Source of the DNA: Asaia krungthepensis NRIC 0535 | GTDB taxonomy: Bacteria > Pseudomonadota > Alphaproteobacteria > Acetobacterales > Acetobacteraceae | Assembly (NCBI RefSeq): GCF_025995175.1 | Contig: NZ_BAPV01000060.1 | Coordinates: forward strand, 1 to 64,000 | Length of the DNA stretch: 64,000 nt | Direction: 5' to 3' | Shown here: one piece after another, positions 26,709 to 36,195 of the stretch | Layout of the letters: each line of letters opens with the position of its first letter | How positions within the stretch are numbered: the first letter of the stretch is position 1 | The notes under the pieces: generated by a model | Database searches by the model: none | What the model was told of the DNA's origin: nothing | The model's input: the letters and a program-made list of their open reading frames with translations, nothing else | Translations under genes and position numbers: made by a program

Positions 26709-28799
26709 CTATCGAACACGTATATCCACCGCGCTTCCCGCTCCCGTAGCATCGACCAGCGCGATATGGACGAAACCCGGTCCATCGGGTTTCCATGACG
26801 GGGTGATCCCGACCGGCGTGTCGAGCGGCACGCCATTGATCAGCCATCGATAGGGCTCGACGCCCCCCGTGGCGACCAGACCGAGCGGTGTTGCGCTTCC
26901 GTCATCGGCGAAACTTTCGACAATGCCCCCATTGGCAGGCTGCACGATCTGGGGGCCCATGCGCCCCTCGAGCTTCTGCAAGGCAGGAGACAGCCGCGCG
27001 GGCACGAAGGCGCTATCCACCGCGGTTTCGCCCTCCTCGGGAAGGATATCGAACACGCGCATCAGGACCGGTGCGCTGGTAGTGAGGCCGGTAATACCCG
27101 GTACCGCCGTGCCATCGGGCCGCCCTCCCCACACCACGGCCACCCAGTCCCCTCGAAGCCCTGCTGCCCATGCATCGCGCTGGCCATAAGAGGTGCCGGT
27201 CTTGAAAGCCACACGCAGGCCTCCAGTGTCGGCCCGCCCTCTGGGCAAGGGTGTGCCACTCAGGATCGAGAGGATCTGACGGTTCGCGCGCGCTCCGATC
27301 AAGGGGATGCCGGGACGCGGCTCCACGGGCCAGTCGAGCGTGAGGGGGCGCGATACCCCCCCATTGGCAAAGGCGGTATAGAGCCGCGCGAGATCGAGTG
27401 GCCTTATGCCGACACCCCCGAGGGCCAGGGCAAGGCTGGGCGAAGTGTTCGCGGGGAGTTTCAGCACGATCCCCGCCGCGTCCAGTGTCCCGGCGAAATA
27501 TCCTGCCCCGATCATGTCCAGCGCACGGACGGCAGGCAGGTTATAGGAGCGCTGGAGCGCCGTACGCACCGTCGTGGTCCCATGAAAGATGCGGTCGTAA
27601 TTACGGGGCGCATAAAAGCCAAAACGCGTGGCGCGATCCTGAATGAGCGTATCGGGCGCGAGCAGACCGAGCTGAAATGCCATCCCGTAAATGGCCGGTT
27701 TGAGCGCCGAGCCCGGTGAGCGCCAGGAGGTGATCATATCGCCCGCGCAGCCTGCACATCCATTCCCTGCGTGACCCTGCCACGCGGCGATGCTGCCATC
27801 GCGCCGGACCACCAGCGCAGCCCAGGTGCCGCCCGCAGGCGGGGGCGTTTCACGCAGGATCTCGGCCAGCCCGGTCTGGAGGCGACGATCCAGCGATGAC
27901 CTGTAAACGCCACGCTGGCCCTCACGCCATTGCCATGTCAGAGCTCCAGGCGCCTCATGAACGATGCGTTCTACATGGAGGGCATAGGGCATGGCCCCCC
28001 GTCGCGACCAGCCGGTATCGGAAACAGCGTCCAAGAGCCGTGACACAGCCGCGCGTGCAGCCTCAGGATGGCGGTCGGGCCGCAAGGCGTGGGGATGGCG
28101 CGCCATGGCGATCAGCAGCGCCGATTCCTCCTCACTCAGATGCAGGGGTTCATGACCGAACCAGAGCAGGGAAGCGGCCCTTATTCCCTCGATATTCCGG
28201 CTTTCGGGCGCGAGCGTCAGATAGAGATCGAGAACCCCTTTGCGTCCATAGCGCCACTCGAGCTGCAAAGCGCGCGCCATGTCCTGCATCTTGCCCCGCA
28301 CGCTGTGACGGTGCGGTTCCAGCAGACGCGCGGTCTGCATGGCCAGGGTCGATCCCCCGGAGACGACATGGCCACGCGTCACGAGTTGGAAGAAGGCGCG
28401 CGCCAGTGCGGGAGCGTCAATCCCCGGATGCTGCCAGAAACGGCGGTCCTCAATGCGCAGGAGCAGGGCAAGATAGCGCGGGTCCGTATTCGCGCGTTCG
28501 GTGGCAAATCGCCAGGCACCGTCGATGCTCACGCGGCCATCGATAATCTCGCCCCGCCGATCCTGCAGAAGCAGGGCCTGTTGCCGGGCGCGCTGCATGT
28601 CGGGCGGAAAAAGGCGATCCGCCCCCCACAGCCCGCATCCGGCCACCAGAGGGACCGCCAGAGCGCCCAGCAGAAACCCCATTCGCCGCTTCAGCGGCCT
28701 GTATTGCCGCCACAGCGTGCGTACGGAACGAACCCGACCCATTCTCGCTCCCGCATTCCCCCCAGCGCGCATCCCCTTCTCCGGCGTGGTCATCGTCAC
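26709..28799 (-). CDS. pbpC: Penicillin-binding protein 1C (peptidoglycan glycosyltransferase/transpeptidase)
   Basis: A class A-type murein synthase of 696 residues. It has a short cytoplasmic tail, one membrane anchor (about 40-60), a glycosyltransferase domain with the catalytic Glu in EDRRFWQHPG (117) and GGSTLAMQ (148-155), then a transpeptidase domain with the SxxK motif in SPGSALKP (Ser364, Lys367), SYN (418-420) and KTGT (533-536). The last 110 residues match the usual C-terminal extension of PBP1C. GTG at 28799 has GAGG at a good distance; ATG 28793 is the alternative. It lies 6 bp after the macroglobulin gene, a known conserved pairing. Confidence 0.94.
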   Translation of the reverse strand: MTMTTPEKGMRAGGNAGARMGRVRSVRTLWRQYRPLKRRMGFLLGALAVPLVAGCGLWGADRLFPPDMQRARQQALLLQDRRGEIIDGRVSIDGAWRFATERANTDPRYLALLLRIEDRRFWQHPGIDAPALARAFFQLVTRGHVVSGGSTLAMQTARLLEPHRHSVRGKMQDMARALQLEWRYGRKGVLDLYLTLAPESRNIEGIRAASLLWFGHEPLHLSEEESALLIAMARHPHALRPDRHPEAARAAVSRLLDAVSDTGWSRRGAMPYALHVERIVHEAPGALTWQWREGQRGVYRSSLDRRLQTGLAEILRETPPPAGGTWAALVVRRDGSIAAWQGHAGNGCAGCAGDMITSWRSPGSALKPAIYGMAFQLGLLAPDTLIQDRATRFGFYAPRNYDRIFHGTTTVRTALQRSYNLPAVRALDMIGAGYFAGTLDAAGIVLKLPANTSPSLALALGGVGIRPLDLARLYTAFANGGVSRPLTLDWPVEPRPGIPLIGARANRQILSILSGTPLPRGRADTGGLRVAFKTGTSYGQRDAWAAGLRGDWVAVVWGGRPDGTAVPGITGLTTSAPVLMRVFDILPEEGETAVDSAFVPARLSPALQKLEGRMGPQIVQPANGGIVESFADDGSATPLGLVATGGVEPYRWLINGVPLDTPVGITPSWKPDGPGFVHIALVDATGAGSAVDIRVR

Positions 28800-28805
28800 G
28801 CGGCC

Positions 28806-31800
28806 TCAGCGAGGCGCAATGACGATCCGACCGGCCGCCGAGCTTCCCATGACGCCAGGATTGAAGCGATCCCGGACCAGTGTTTCGGGCCGCAGAAACT
28901 GCCCCGGCGTCACCGCACGCACGATATAAGCGAGCCGGAACGCGCTGGAGCCAAGCTGATCGCTCCCGCTCGGGCGGTAATTTCCCCCGGCGAGGTCGAA
29001 CGCGGCCACATAGCGGTCATCGCGCAACGCGACATGAGTCGTTCTCGTCGTTTCGCCCAGGAATGCCGGCCCGGCATCAGGTCGGCGCGTCTCGGATTCC
29101 TCATCGTCATGGCTCTGTCCCTTCACTGCCGATTCGATTTCCCAACCGGCGGGAAGCAGATCGGTGAGAATGCAGTGATGCGCGTTGCGGTCTTGCGCCT
29201 CTCCCTGGATCACCACGAGGAAGCGATCATTCTGTCGCCCCTTGGCGGGATCATAGACCGTGCCATCCAGGTTCAGGGTCGAGACATGCATGGTGAAGCC
29301 GGATACCACCGCAGCAGGCACTTCTTTCGGGGTACCGGAGAGCGTGACCGTCAGCCAGAGCGGTGTCGTGCCGGTATTGGTCAGGCGATAACCGTCCAGC
29401 TCTCCCGGTGCGGGCATGAAGGAAGCGGGCATCGCGATCGGACGCGGAAGCTCCTTGCCATTGACCGCAATACCGCGCGTCGGGTCCGGGCGGTCCATGG
29501 CGCGTGCGGCCTCCAGCAGAGCCGTGATGGTCTGTTGTGACATCCAGTCCAGAGGCACGTCGAGCATGGCGAAGCGGTCAGCCAGTTTCTGGGCCATCCC
29601 GTTATTGCCGCTCTCAGCCGCCAGGGAGACCAGGCCGCCAAGATCGCGCAGATACGTCCAGTAGCCGAGATCGAACAGGGTCGGACGCCCCGAGCGAACG
29701 GGACCAAGGGCATTGACCGCCATGCCGAACAGCATGTTGCTCATCGGGCGTTCATTGCCGAGTGCCAGACCGCCGGCCAGATGACCCAGAGCCAGGGAAT
29801 TGGCGAAGGTCGCGCTGGCCGCGTTATCTCCCCAGAAGATGCGGGTTGCCCCGTCCGACAGCCGCGTGGTCGCCCGATCGCCCAAAGCCCTGAGGGCTGG
29901 AATATCGAGTCTGCCTGCGCGGGCCAACAGATAGAGCGCATAAGCGCGTGTCTCGGGCGTGACGGCTGCTTCGGTCCCGCGTGCAAAGCGATCTTCATCG
30001 CCCGGTGACTGAACCTGGGAGGTTTCAAGCCAGTCCAGCGCATGGTCGAGCGCATGAGCCGGAACCTTGTAGCCCGCCTCGCGCGCATGGATGAGGAAGT
30101 CGACGACGTAGAGCTGCTCCCATGGAAAGAGCGCGCCGTCATTCAGTCGCCATGACCCGAACCGTCCACCAGCGTCTTCCCGGTCGATCAGCATATCGAT
30201 GGCGGTCCGGATACGCTTGTCGGCCCCTTCAGGAACGACGAGACGGGCAATCTGCTCATGCCCCTTGAGCGCCAGCAGACCGCGCGCCGACGCGGCAAGG
30301 CTCAGACTATCGGCCCCCATGCCCGACTCAAGCGTCTGAAGCAGGCCTATCGTGTCAATGCCCTTCACTCCGGAATAGCCCAGCGTGACGGCGGAGCTTC
30401 CGGGTTCAAACGCGTCGAGCAGACTGGCCGAGGCCTGATAGCTCTCACCCGGCGCCTGGCTCTGGAGGCTGGAGCGGGTGACGGGCAGATGGCCGGGGCG
30501 TATCTGGATGTCCCAGCTGCGCTCGAGCATCACGCGTCCCTTCGGATCCTGCAGCTTTGCCATCAGATGGGCGATACCCGCCTCCTGCGCCTGAAGCGGG
30601 ATGCGGAACGACTGACGCGCGCCTCTCGCCAGCTCAGCCTCGACGTGGGTCTGACCTGTCAAACGCACGGGACCGCTCGCTGAGAGCGTGACGCTGTAAC
30701 GGCCAGCCGCCCCTTCCGTATTCACGAGCGAGACGAGGCTCTCCGTCACGTCATGCGGCGCGAGAAAGCGCGGCAGGGTCAGATCGGCGAAGACGGGGTC
30801 ACGCACGAGCATATCGGATTCCGATGTACCAAGCGCATCGTCGGACCATGCGGTAACCATCACATGGAGCGTCCCCTCGAAATCGGGTACAGCCAGAGGC
30901 ACGACGGCCTTGCCGTCATCGCCAACGCTGACCTCTCCCGAGAAGAGCGAAACGACGCGGGTAGAGGTGACGGCAAGGCCTGCCCCACCGTCATCGCCCT
31001 CATCGCCCCCTTCGCGGATCTCTCCGCCCTGACCGATCGGGGTCATCAGATGCGCATAGCTGTCCTTGACCTCGAGCGCGAAGGCATGGCGGCCATAGAC
31101 CAGATCGAACACATCGGGCAGCTTCCAGCGCGTCAGGGCCAGAATGCCCTGATCCACGGCCGAGACCACCAGATGCACGTGTTTGGCCCCTCTGACCGTT
31201 ATCGGAAGATTTGTCGCGACCCGGGGACGGACAACGGACGGCGCAGCCACGTCAAGTTGCAGGCGATGCGCCGACTGATCGATCCCGATATAGCCAAGCC
31301 CCACCGCGCGAGAGGGTTCGTGAGGGCGCGACGGGGTATCGAGCGGCCTGAAGGCCGTGACCAGAACATAGGCCCCACCCGGCCATTTCGCGCTGGCAGT
31401 GACAGGGATATCCAGTCCGTCCTTGGGCAGGGTGACCGTCTGCACGCTTTCGATACGATCGGTCGCGATGAGAATCTGGGCTTTCCCGGCGAAGGGTGCC
31501 TGCACATGAACGACGGTCTTGCCGCCGATGGGCAGCACCTTGTCCCGGATCGACAGGCTGAGGCGGTCAGGGGCATTGGGCTTTTCAGCCGCGTCGGACC
31601 ACCAGCCCGTGGTGAAACGCTGTGAACTGGCCGCGTTGCTTTGGGGGTCGGCAATCACCATGCGATAGCGCCCGCTATCGAGATCGGTCGCGAAATGCGC
31701 GCGCCCCTGAGCATCAGTGACAAAGTCGCCCGATTTCACCGGTTCGTCGATCACATGGCGCACGAAGTGCCAGCCCCCGCCATTCATGATCCAGTCATAG

Positions 31801-33806
31801 GTCTCGTTTTCGCGCACGAGAGTCCATTTGAGCGTATGAGCGGCCAGGGGGCGATTATCCGGCCCGACGAGGAGCGCATCGACCGGCACGGATTGGGGCG
31901 CGCTCTCGCCACTCGACGGCGGTGGCGTCACACGCACCCCGATGAGAGGCCTGTTGCGCCTGATCGGCAGGGTCAAGGTCTTGCTGACAGCGCGGCCAGC
32001 CGGATCAAACAGGCTGACGCGAAGCTCTGCCTTGAGCGGCAGGCTGAGCCCCTGCGGCAATTCCGGGGCGATCGTCAGACGGGCGTGACCGGACTCATCG
32101 GTCTGGGGTACTTCAACATTCTCCTGATCAGGGCTGAATTCCTGAGTCTGCAGCCCGAAAGCATATCCTTGCGCACCGGGTACAGGAGCCTCATCGCGCA
32201 TGATACGCGTGAACGCCTCCCCCCTCAGATGCGCGGCTGGCGCGCCGTAGAGATAACGCCCAGTCAGGGTGACATCCAGCGGCTCACCCTCGGTGATTGC
32301 AGGATGCTCGGGCGTGGCATCTACGGCAATCGTCTGCGGCACGAAATCCTGCACAAGGAGGGTGGCGCGTCCGATCGGGGCGGAGGTCGGATCGACCAGG
32401 GCCTCGATCGTCCAGCTCCCGGCCGCTGCGCCAGGAGAAAGTGGCAGCGCCACCACGAAGCCGCCATCGGCCTGCGGCCTGAGCAGGTCCGTTCTGGCAC
32501 GAACCCCGTCGGGTCGGCGCAGGACAAGCGTCAGGGGCAGATCAGGCAGCGCCTTGCCCGTCGAATCACGCAGAAGGAGTGTAGCATTGACCGTCTCACC
32601 GGGGCGGTAGATGCCACGATCGGTGACAATGACGGCCTGTTGCGGTCCCGGCGCAGGGTGACCCTCGGCACCGCGATCGGAAAAATCGAACCATGCCTGG
32701 TTCAGCGAGGTCATCGAGTAATCACCATCCGGCCCGGTCGCGATGAGCGATACCGCCTGATCGGCGCCCTTGCCCTTGAGCAGTCCGGGCGCGAATGTGA
32801 CCAGCCCCTCGCTATCGCTCACCGCCTGCCCCAGATCATCCCCGCCCTGAGCGACAAGGCGAATGGCGACGCCCTTCATGGGCTGGGCCGTGGAGAGGGC
32901 ACGGGCATAGACATGCAGCCCGTCAGCGCCACGATAGGTCGTGAGCGCCATATCGCTCACATTCACCCAATGCGCCGCAATCGATTGCTCCTCACGCGGG
33001 TCATACCCCTCATTGCCGGTGCGCACTCTGGGCAAAGGAGCGGCAATAGCGCTCTCGGCCCGGGGCGTACGCGCATTCTCGGCGGTGACGAGGTAAAGCC
33101 CGGGCTTCTGGCCCTGGATCACGCGCGCGATGGGGAAGGCCGTTACCGCGGTTGCGTTGCGCCCGCCCGGCGTATCGAGCGTACCGGACCAGACCTGACT
33201 CAAACGCTTCTCGCGCAACGCATTGAACTCGTAGCCGTCCAGCGCGGTCGCGCCCATATCGATACGCGGATAGCTGCCGTCGCCGCTCATGCTCTGGCTG
33301 GCATTGGGCGATACGCGCCAGACACTGACCCGCACCTGTCCCATATTGACCGTCTGGACATCCAGCCCGGCTACACTCCGGCGTGGCAGAATGAAGCCTT
33401 CACCGGCTAGGCTCAAACTAGGTGTCCGGTCCCCGGTAGACATGCCGACAGAAATCGGCGCGTCGAGCGTATTGCCACGCGCATCATGGACACCGGTCGT
33501 GAGTGTGACCTTGTAGCGTGTCGCCCAGGCCAGCCCGCCGAGGCAGAGATCGCGATTGCGTATGGCGATATCGGGGCGAATGGCCGGAGCGATCTGGACA
33601 TGATCGGCGTAATGCGGTCCAGCCTGACTATCGAGCGGGGCGGCGAAGCGCAGGCAGAATTCGGGGGTCTTGCCGCCAGTATTCAGCAGACTGCGCTGGA
33701 ACTGCATCGTTCCGGCCTGGGCCGCCCCGGTAAGAAGCACAACCGAGGCCGCGGAAAATGCCAGAAGGCTCTCGCCCCACCAGATGCTGTGAACTCGCCG
33801 CGCCAT
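28806..33806 (-). CDS. Bacterial alpha-2-macroglobulin without thioester motif
   Basis: A periplasmic protein of 1666 residues, the usual size for bacterial alpha-2-macroglobulins, which trap attacking proteases and protect the murein layer. A Sec signal peptide ends at AQAG (about residue 32) with no lipobox Cys. Repeated beta-sandwich (MG) domains include VIVTDRGIYRPGETVNATLLLRD near 390; the helical thioester domain begins near 1150. The thioester CxEQ motif is absent: the expected place reads LESGMGADSL, and the only Cys residues are three elsewhere (FCL, LCL, HCI). It would thus be of the non-thioester type. It precedes pbpC in one operon. The gene is complete. Confidence 0.92.
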   Translation of the reverse strand: MARRVHSIWWGESLLAFSAASVVLLTGAAQAGTMQFQRSLLNTGGKTPEFCLRFAAPLDSQAGPHYADHVQIAPAIRPDIAIRNRDLCLGGLAWATRYKVTLTTGVHDARGNTLDAPISVGMSTGDRTPSLSLAGEGFILPRRSVAGLDVQTVNMGQVRVSVWRVSPNASQSMSGDGSYPRIDMGATALDGYEFNALREKRLSQVWSGTLDTPGGRNATAVTAFPIARVIQGQKPGLYLVTAENARTPRAESAIAAPLPRVRTGNEGYDPREEQSIAAHWVNVSDMALTTYRGADGLHVYARALSTAQPMKGVAIRLVAQGGDDLGQAVSDSEGLVTFAPGLLKGKGADQAVSLIATGPDGDYSMTSLNQAWFDFSDRGAEGHPAPGPQQAVIVTDRGIYRPGETVNATLLLRDSTGKALPDLPLTLVLRRPDGVRARTDLLRPQADGGFVVALPLSPGAAAGSWTIEALVDPTSAPIGRATLLVQDFVPQTIAVDATPEHPAITEGEPLDVTLTGRYLYGAPAAHLRGEAFTRIMRDEAPVPGAQGYAFGLQTQEFSPDQENVEVPQTDESGHARLTIAPELPQGLSLPLKAELRVSLFDPAGRAVSKTLTLPIRRNRPLIGVRVTPPPSSGESAPQSVPVDALLVGPDNRPLAAHTLKWTLVRENETYDWIMNGGGWHFVRHVIDEPVKSGDFVTDAQGRAHFATDLDSGRYRMVIADPQSNAASSQRFTTGWWSDAAEKPNAPDRLSLSIRDKVLPIGGKTVVHVQAPFAGKAQILIATDRIESVQTVTLPKDGLDIPVTASAKWPGGAYVLVTAFRPLDTPSRPHEPSRAVGLGYIGIDQSAHRLQLDVAAPSVVRPRVATNLPITVRGAKHVHLVVSAVDQGILALTRWKLPDVFDLVYGRHAFALEVKDSYAHLMTPIGQGGEIREGGDEGDDGGAGLAVTSTRVVSLFSGEVSVGDDGKAVVPLAVPDFEGTLHVMVTAWSDDALGTSESDMLVRDPVFADLTLPRFLAPHDVTESLVSLVNTEGAAGRYSVTLSASGPVRLTGQTHVEAELARGARQSFRIPLQAQEAGIAHLMAKLQDPKGRVMLERSWDIQIRPGHLPVTRSSLQSQAPGESYQASASLLDAFEPGSSAVTLGYSGVKGIDTIGLLQTLESGMGADSLSLAASARGLLALKGHEQIARLVVPEGADKRIRTAIDMLIDREDAGGRFGSWRLNDGALFPWEQLYVVDFLIHAREAGYKVPAHALDHALDWLETSQVQSPGDEDRFARGTEAAVTPETRAYALYLLARAGRLDIPALRALGDRATTRLSDGATRIFWGDNAASATFANSLALGHLAGGLALGNERPMSNMLFGMAVNALGPVRSGRPTLFDLGYWTYLRDLGGLVSLAAESGNNGMAQKLADRFAMLDVPLDWMSQQTITALLEAARAMDRPDPTRGIAVNGKELPRPIAMPASFMPAPGELDGYRLTNTGTTPLWLTVTLSGTPKEVPAAVVSGFTMHVSTLNLDGTVYDPAKGRQNDRFLVVIQGEAQDRNAHHCILTDLLPAGWEIESAVKGQSHDDEESETRRPDAGPAFLGETTRTTHVALRDDRYVAAFDLAGGNYRPSGSDQLGSSAFRLAYIVRAVTPGQFLRPETLVRDRFNPGVMGSSAAGRIVIAPR

Positions 33807-33982
33807 GTTTTCTGCCCCGCCGGTTGGAAACGAGACTCCGTGATGAGCCGAGGAGAAGCGGAAAACAAGTATCGATCACTCAATCTTCATGGATCGATAT
33901 TTGAGACTAGTGTTCCGGGGCGCCCTTTATCAGCATTATGCCTGGTGTTTCCGGTCAATACGCATGTCTATGCCATATTGTG

Positions 33983-34897
33983 TCAATGTCGGCGGCGCGC
34001 TCCATAAGCCAGTGCCTCGCTCACCAGATCGAGCGGTCGAAGATCCAGAGACGACTCTCCCGTGTCGATCAACTGTGCAAAATGGCGATAAACCCCTGCA
34101 TATTCCCGACTCTCCTCCAGAGGAATCACGTGCTCTCCCCGGCTCAGATGCGCCCCCCCCTTGGCGAGACAGAGCGTATCGCCCTCAGGCAGGCTCCAGC
34201 GGATCTCCCAGATCTCACTCGCCGGGTCGTGCCGCCAGTCGAAACTCGCCGTGATCGGACAGGCCGTTCTGCCCCCGGTCAGGCTCAGTTCCGCGCGTGC
34301 CGGGGCTTGCTGATCACCATAGAAATCCAGGCGCGCCTCCTGAAAAACCACCGGCTCCGCGTTGGTTACGGTCAGGATCGACAGGGCATTGATCCCGGCA
34401 TCGAAAACACCCAGAGCGCCAGGACGCCACAGCCAGTCCGCACCAGGATGCCATTTATCAGCATTTTCCTTCCATGTAATCGCAATCGAAACGGGGTCGA
34501 TATCGCTCAGCAGGGACCGTATACGGGGGATGGCCGAGGCATAGACCGAGTGCCAGGCCGCAAAAATCGTCACCCCTTCGGAACGGGCCAGATCGCGCAG
34601 CGCCTGGGCCTGGGAGCGGGTCAATGTCGGCGGCTTTTCAAGCAGCACATGCCAACCCGCCTCGATGGCTTCCCTAGCGAGCATGTAGCGCCTGTCTGGC
34701 GGGGTGCAGATCGCCACGGCATCAACCGCAATCCCGCTTTCCATGAGTGCCGCAATGCTCTCGAACACGGGAACCGACAGGTCGACCGGCACGGGTGAGA
34801 CCGCAGCGACAAGGTCGAAAGACGGGCTCTGTTTCAGGGCGGGAAGATGCTCATGACGGGCAATATGCCCGACACCGATAACTGCAATACGGATCAT
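33983..34897 (-). CDS. D-galactose 1-dehydrogenase-like Gfo/Idh/MocA oxidoreductase
   Basis: A protein of 304 residues with an N-terminal Rossmann fold (RIAVIGVGHIARHEHLPAL, NAD(P) loop), the family motif HVLLEKPPTLT near 105 and a C-terminal domain with FAAWHSVYASAI, ITWKENADKWHPGADWLWRPG and LGVFDAGINALSIL. This closely resembles the NAD-dependent galactose/arabinose 1-dehydrogenases of pseudomonads that make the lactone. ATG 34897 has AGGAG upstream; it overlaps the transporter stop (ATGA). The long frame extending to 35179 overlaps the transporter and is rejected. Confidence 0.85.
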   Translation of the reverse strand: MIRIAVIGVGHIARHEHLPALKQSPSFDLVAAVSPVPVDLSVPVFESIAALMESGIAVDAVAICTPPDRRYMLAREAIEAGWHVLLEKPPTLTRSQAQALRDLARSEGVTIFAAWHSVYASAIPRIRSLLSDIDPVSIAITWKENADKWHPGADWLWRPGALGVFDAGINALSILTVTNAEPVVFQEARLDFYGDQQAPARAELSLTGGRTACPITASFDWRHDPASEIWEIRWSLPEGDTLCLAKGGAHLSRGEHVIPLEESREYAGVYRHFAQLIDTGESSLDLRPLDLVSEALAYGARRRH

Positions 34898-36195
34898 GGA
34901 CGCGGCTCCTGCAGAACGGGGGACCGGGTGCCGGGCACGGAGCCCCAGCGCGCATAAAAGACAAGATAGAGATAGCACGCAAAAGGCAGAAGATAGGACA
35001 GGGAAAGTCCGATGCGATCCGCGAGGACTCCCTGGAAAATCGCTGCCGCCCCACCTGCAATCGCCATGATCAGCCAGCCTGCCCCCTGCTCCGTCTGGGG
35101 ACCAAGTTCGGCGATGCCAAGGGAGAAAATCGTGGGGAACATGATGGAATGGCACAGTCCGGTCAGGATGAGCGCCCACATGGCCACCGGGCCGGATGAG
35201 GCGATCACCACGAGAATAAGCAGCGCCCCGGCGAGGCTGACGAGCCCAAGCAACAGGTGCGGGCTGACCCGACGCATCAGCGCGGCGCCAAGGAAACGCC
35301 CTGCCATCGCCCCGCCCCAGAAGAAAGCCACGTAATGCGCGGCCTCGGCGTGGCTCATATTGCCGATCTGCTTCTGGGAGATGAAATTGACCAATGTGCT
35401 GCCAATACCAATCTCACAGATCATGTAAAGGAAGATGGCAGGTACGCCCCAGAACAGGTTGCGATGCCGCCATACGCTCCCCGATGCGGCCCTGCCCGCA
35501 TCGCCATGTTCCAAAGCCGCGTGGCGTCCCGGGTCGATAGCCGGCAGGGGAAAACGCCAGACGATAACGGCCATGATAAGCAGGACAATCGCGATCAGCC
35601 CGTAGGGAAGCTGGACCATCTGGGCGTCCTGCACCCGTTGGGTCAGGGAGGCGGCGGCATCGCCCGCGGCATTGTCCTCATGGGAGCGCGCGAAGATCAG
35701 CACGCCACCGAAAAGGGGGGCCAGGGTGGTTCCGAGCGAATTGAACGCCTGAACCATGGTGAGGCGGCTGGAGGCGGAAGCCTCGTCACCAATGACCACG
35801 ACATAGGGGTTGGCCGCGACCTGCAACAGGGTGATGGCCGCTGCGAGAAGAAACAGCGCGACGAGGAAAAACCCGTAGGAGAAGAAGGCACTGGCAGGGA
35901 TGAAAAGCAGACAGGACACCGCCATGCCGACAAGACCGAGGATGACGGCTCCCTTGTAGCCCAGCGCCGAAACGAGACGCGAGGCCGGGAGGGAAATGAC
36001 CAGATAGCCAAGGTAGAAACAGAACTGCACCAGCAGCGAGGCGGTGTAATTTAGCGAGAAGGCCGCCTTGAGATGGGGCACCAGAATATCATTGAGGACG
36101 GTCGCAAAGCCCCACATGAAGAACACGCTGGCAAGCAGGGCAAGAGCCGCGACGGAAGACGTCGCCGCTCCGGGTTTTCGGACGGAAGAAAGCAT
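34894..36195 (-). CDS. FucP/GluP-family sugar/H+ symporter (MFS)
   Basis: A protein of 433 residues with 12 hydrophobic segments. It opens with the family pattern FFMWGFATVLNDILVPHLKAAFSLNYTASLLVQFCFYLGYLVISLPA and has QVAANPYV near 135, typical of FucP and GluP/GalP-type symporters for fucose, glucose or galactose. ATG 36195 has AGGGG upstream. The next gene, a galactose dehydrogenase-like enzyme, overlaps its stop, so uptake and first oxidation of galactose (or arabinose) are probably coupled. A palindrome at 36263 may be the operator. Confidence 0.9.
   Translation of the reverse strand: MLSSVRKPGAATSSVAALALLASVFFMWGFATVLNDILVPHLKAAFSLNYTASLLVQFCFYLGYLVISLPASRLVSALGYKGAVILGLVGMAVSCLLFIPASAFFSYGFFLVALFLLAAAITLLQVAANPYVVVIGDEASASSRLTMVQAFNSLGTTLAPLFGGVLIFARSHEDNAAGDAAASLTQRVQDAQMVQLPYGLIAIVLLIMAVIVWRFPLPAIDPGRHAALEHGDAGRAASGSVWRHRNLFWGVPAIFLYMICEIGIGSTLVNFISQKQIGNMSHAEAAHYVAFFWGGAMAGRFLGAALMRRVSPHLLLGLVSLAGALLILVVIASSGPVAMWALILTGLCHSIMFPTIFSLGIAELGPQTEQGAGWLIMAIAGGAAAIFQGVLADRIGLSLSYLLPFACYLYLVFYARWGSVPGTRSPVLQEPRP

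Noticed and set aside
31641-33410. 589-codon open frame antisense to the macroglobulin gene
   Set aside because: It lies wholly within a confident gene on the other strand, and its translation (rich in Arg, Gly, His) has no domain; long antisense frames are expected at this GC content.
33983-35179. Longer start for the galactose dehydrogenase-like gene
   Set aside because: The extra 94 codons lie within the transporter gene and do not look like protein; ATG 34897 has a good ribosome site.
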